From the NCBI RefSeq assembly GCF_003025615.1, contig NZ_PYMJ01000003.1:186001-250000 (forward strand): DNA of 64,000 nucleotides. Direction: 5' to 3'. Of the stretch, positions 63,548 to 64,000 are shown piece after piece. Position 1 is the stretch's first letter. Each line of letters starts with the position of its first letter. The position numbers and the translations under genes were made by a program. The notes beneath the pieces are model-generated. The model saw nothing but the letters and a program-made list of their open reading frames with translations, did no database searches and was not told the origin of the DNA. The stretch is from Photobacterium frigidiphilum (GTDB lineage: Bacteria > Pseudomonadota > Gammaproteobacteria > Enterobacterales > Vibrionaceae).

Positions 63548-64000
63548 GCAGCATCATTCAAACAAGAAATCGGTGCATGAATCTAAAAGCACATTAACGC
63601 CAGATGCCGACGAAAATTACTTACCTGCCGATACCTCGTCACCTGCCATTATAGGGCTATGGGTATTTATGGCTGTTATCACTATGCTGTTTTTCTTGTT
63701 TACAGTAGCGTACAAAATACGTATGTCGTTAAACGATTGGCAACCATTAAATGAACCTTGGCAGCTCAGCTTAAGCACTGCTATGCTTTTTATGAGCTGT
63801 GTTGCGATGGCTAATTGTCGTCGTAGAGCCGCATTATTACCATCGGTAGTGGCTTGTCGTTCTATATTAATTGTGGCGGTGTTGCTTACCTTAGGGTTTG
63901 TTTTTACTCAGCTTTGGGCGTGGCAATACTTAGTAGACCAAAATATTACAGTCGACAATAATCCAGCCAACAGCTTCTTTTACCTTTTAACGGGCCTGCA
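63540..64000 (+). CDS. coxC: Cytochrome c oxidase subunit III (partial, runs off the window)
   Basis: An open reading continues to the window end (153 codons seen). It overlaps the coxA stop (ATG at 63540, AAAGGGG 6 bases upstream; two further ATG codons just before it in the same frame are less well spaced). After a polar, His- and Lys-rich start comes LWVFMAVITMLFFLFTVAY, then segments ending NNPANSFFYLLTGL, the subunit III block that normally leads into HGLH. No ctaG assembly gene lies between coxA and coxC, unlike some caa3 operons. Confidence 0.82.
   Translation, partial: MNKQHHSNKKSVHESKSTLTPDADENYLPADTSSPAIIGLWVFMAVITMLFFLFTVAYKIRMSLNDWQPLNEPWQLSLSTAMLFMSCVAMANCRRRAALLPSVVACRSILIVAVLLTLGFVFTQLWAWQYLVDQNITVDNNPANSFFYLLTGL

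Noticed and set aside
1-64000. tRNA, rRNA, CRISPR array or intact insertion sequence
   Set aside because: None of the diagnostic patterns (tRNA folds, long rRNA-like stretches, regular short repeats with spacers, transposase genes) was seen.

Overview
The window looks like chromosomal DNA of a marine gamma-proteobacterium of the Vibrionaceae, most likely Photobacterium or a close Vibrio relative. This rests on protein style (UhpABC, MtlADR, Vibrio-type alkaline phosphatase, many chemoreceptors), an estimated moderately low GC content, and a dispersed intergenic palindrome built on TATACCCAAG...CTTGGGTATA. The genus is inferred from memory; no database was searched. No rRNA, tRNA, CRISPR array or intact insertion sequence was seen.

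Layout. 0-5.5 kb: anaerobic DMSO/TMAO-type respiration (dmsABC on minus, divergent from a TorD/DmsD chaperone and a NapF-like ferredoxin). 5.7-8.1 kb: a STAS-like protein, an outer-membrane barrel and a QueD-family protein. 8.1-12.7 kb: a gene-poor AT-rich stretch, then a three-gene unit of amino-acid permease, M20 amidohydrolase and secreted phytochelatin-synthase-like peptidase. 13-16.8 kb: an operon of two Spondin_N-type secreted proteins plus an OmpR-type response regulator and its histidine kinase. 16.9-22.5 kb: accessory genes (EamA exporter, FrnE-type DsbA, AraC regulator, transglutaminase-like, ASCH, GNAT, a tyrosine-recombinase remnant, a small orphan ORF). 22.8-29.5 kb: alkaline phosphatase, nagB, and the mannitol operon mtlA-mtlD-mtlR with three CRP-like sites. 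29.9-37.1 kb: a Lon-like protease, two chemoreceptors and a YddG-like exporter. 37.3-43.0 kb: a five-gene MacB/HlyD/TolC efflux operon. 43.3-51.5 kb: uhpA-uhpB-uhpC followed by afuA-afuB-afuC, best read as a sugar-phosphate sensing and uptake locus rather than an iron transporter. 51.7-53.3 kb: amtB with a convincing sigma-54 promoter and two NtrC-like sites. 54-57.9 kb: a dCache chemoreceptor and tryptophanase, the latter preceded by a previously unlabelled TnaC leader peptide. 58-60.4 kb: a small periplasmic protein, a divergent cold-shock-like protein and RsgA. 60.6 kb to the end: a caa3-type cytochrome oxidase operon (coxB, coxA, partial coxC) running off the window.

How it fits together. 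Much of the window is nutrient and electron-acceptor response: DMSO reduction (FNR-like site), mannitol (CRP), glucosamine-6-P (NagC-like site), phosphate (Pho-box-like site), ammonium (sigma-54/NtrC), hexose phosphate (Uhp/Afu) and tryptophan (TnaC), with three chemoreceptors, one behind a perfect FNR consensus. The points most worth a second look are the TnaC leader, the phytochelatin-synthase/M20/permease operon, the Uhp-Afu cluster, the spondin/two-component operon, and a chemoreceptor gene bracketed by two copies of the dispersed palindrome.
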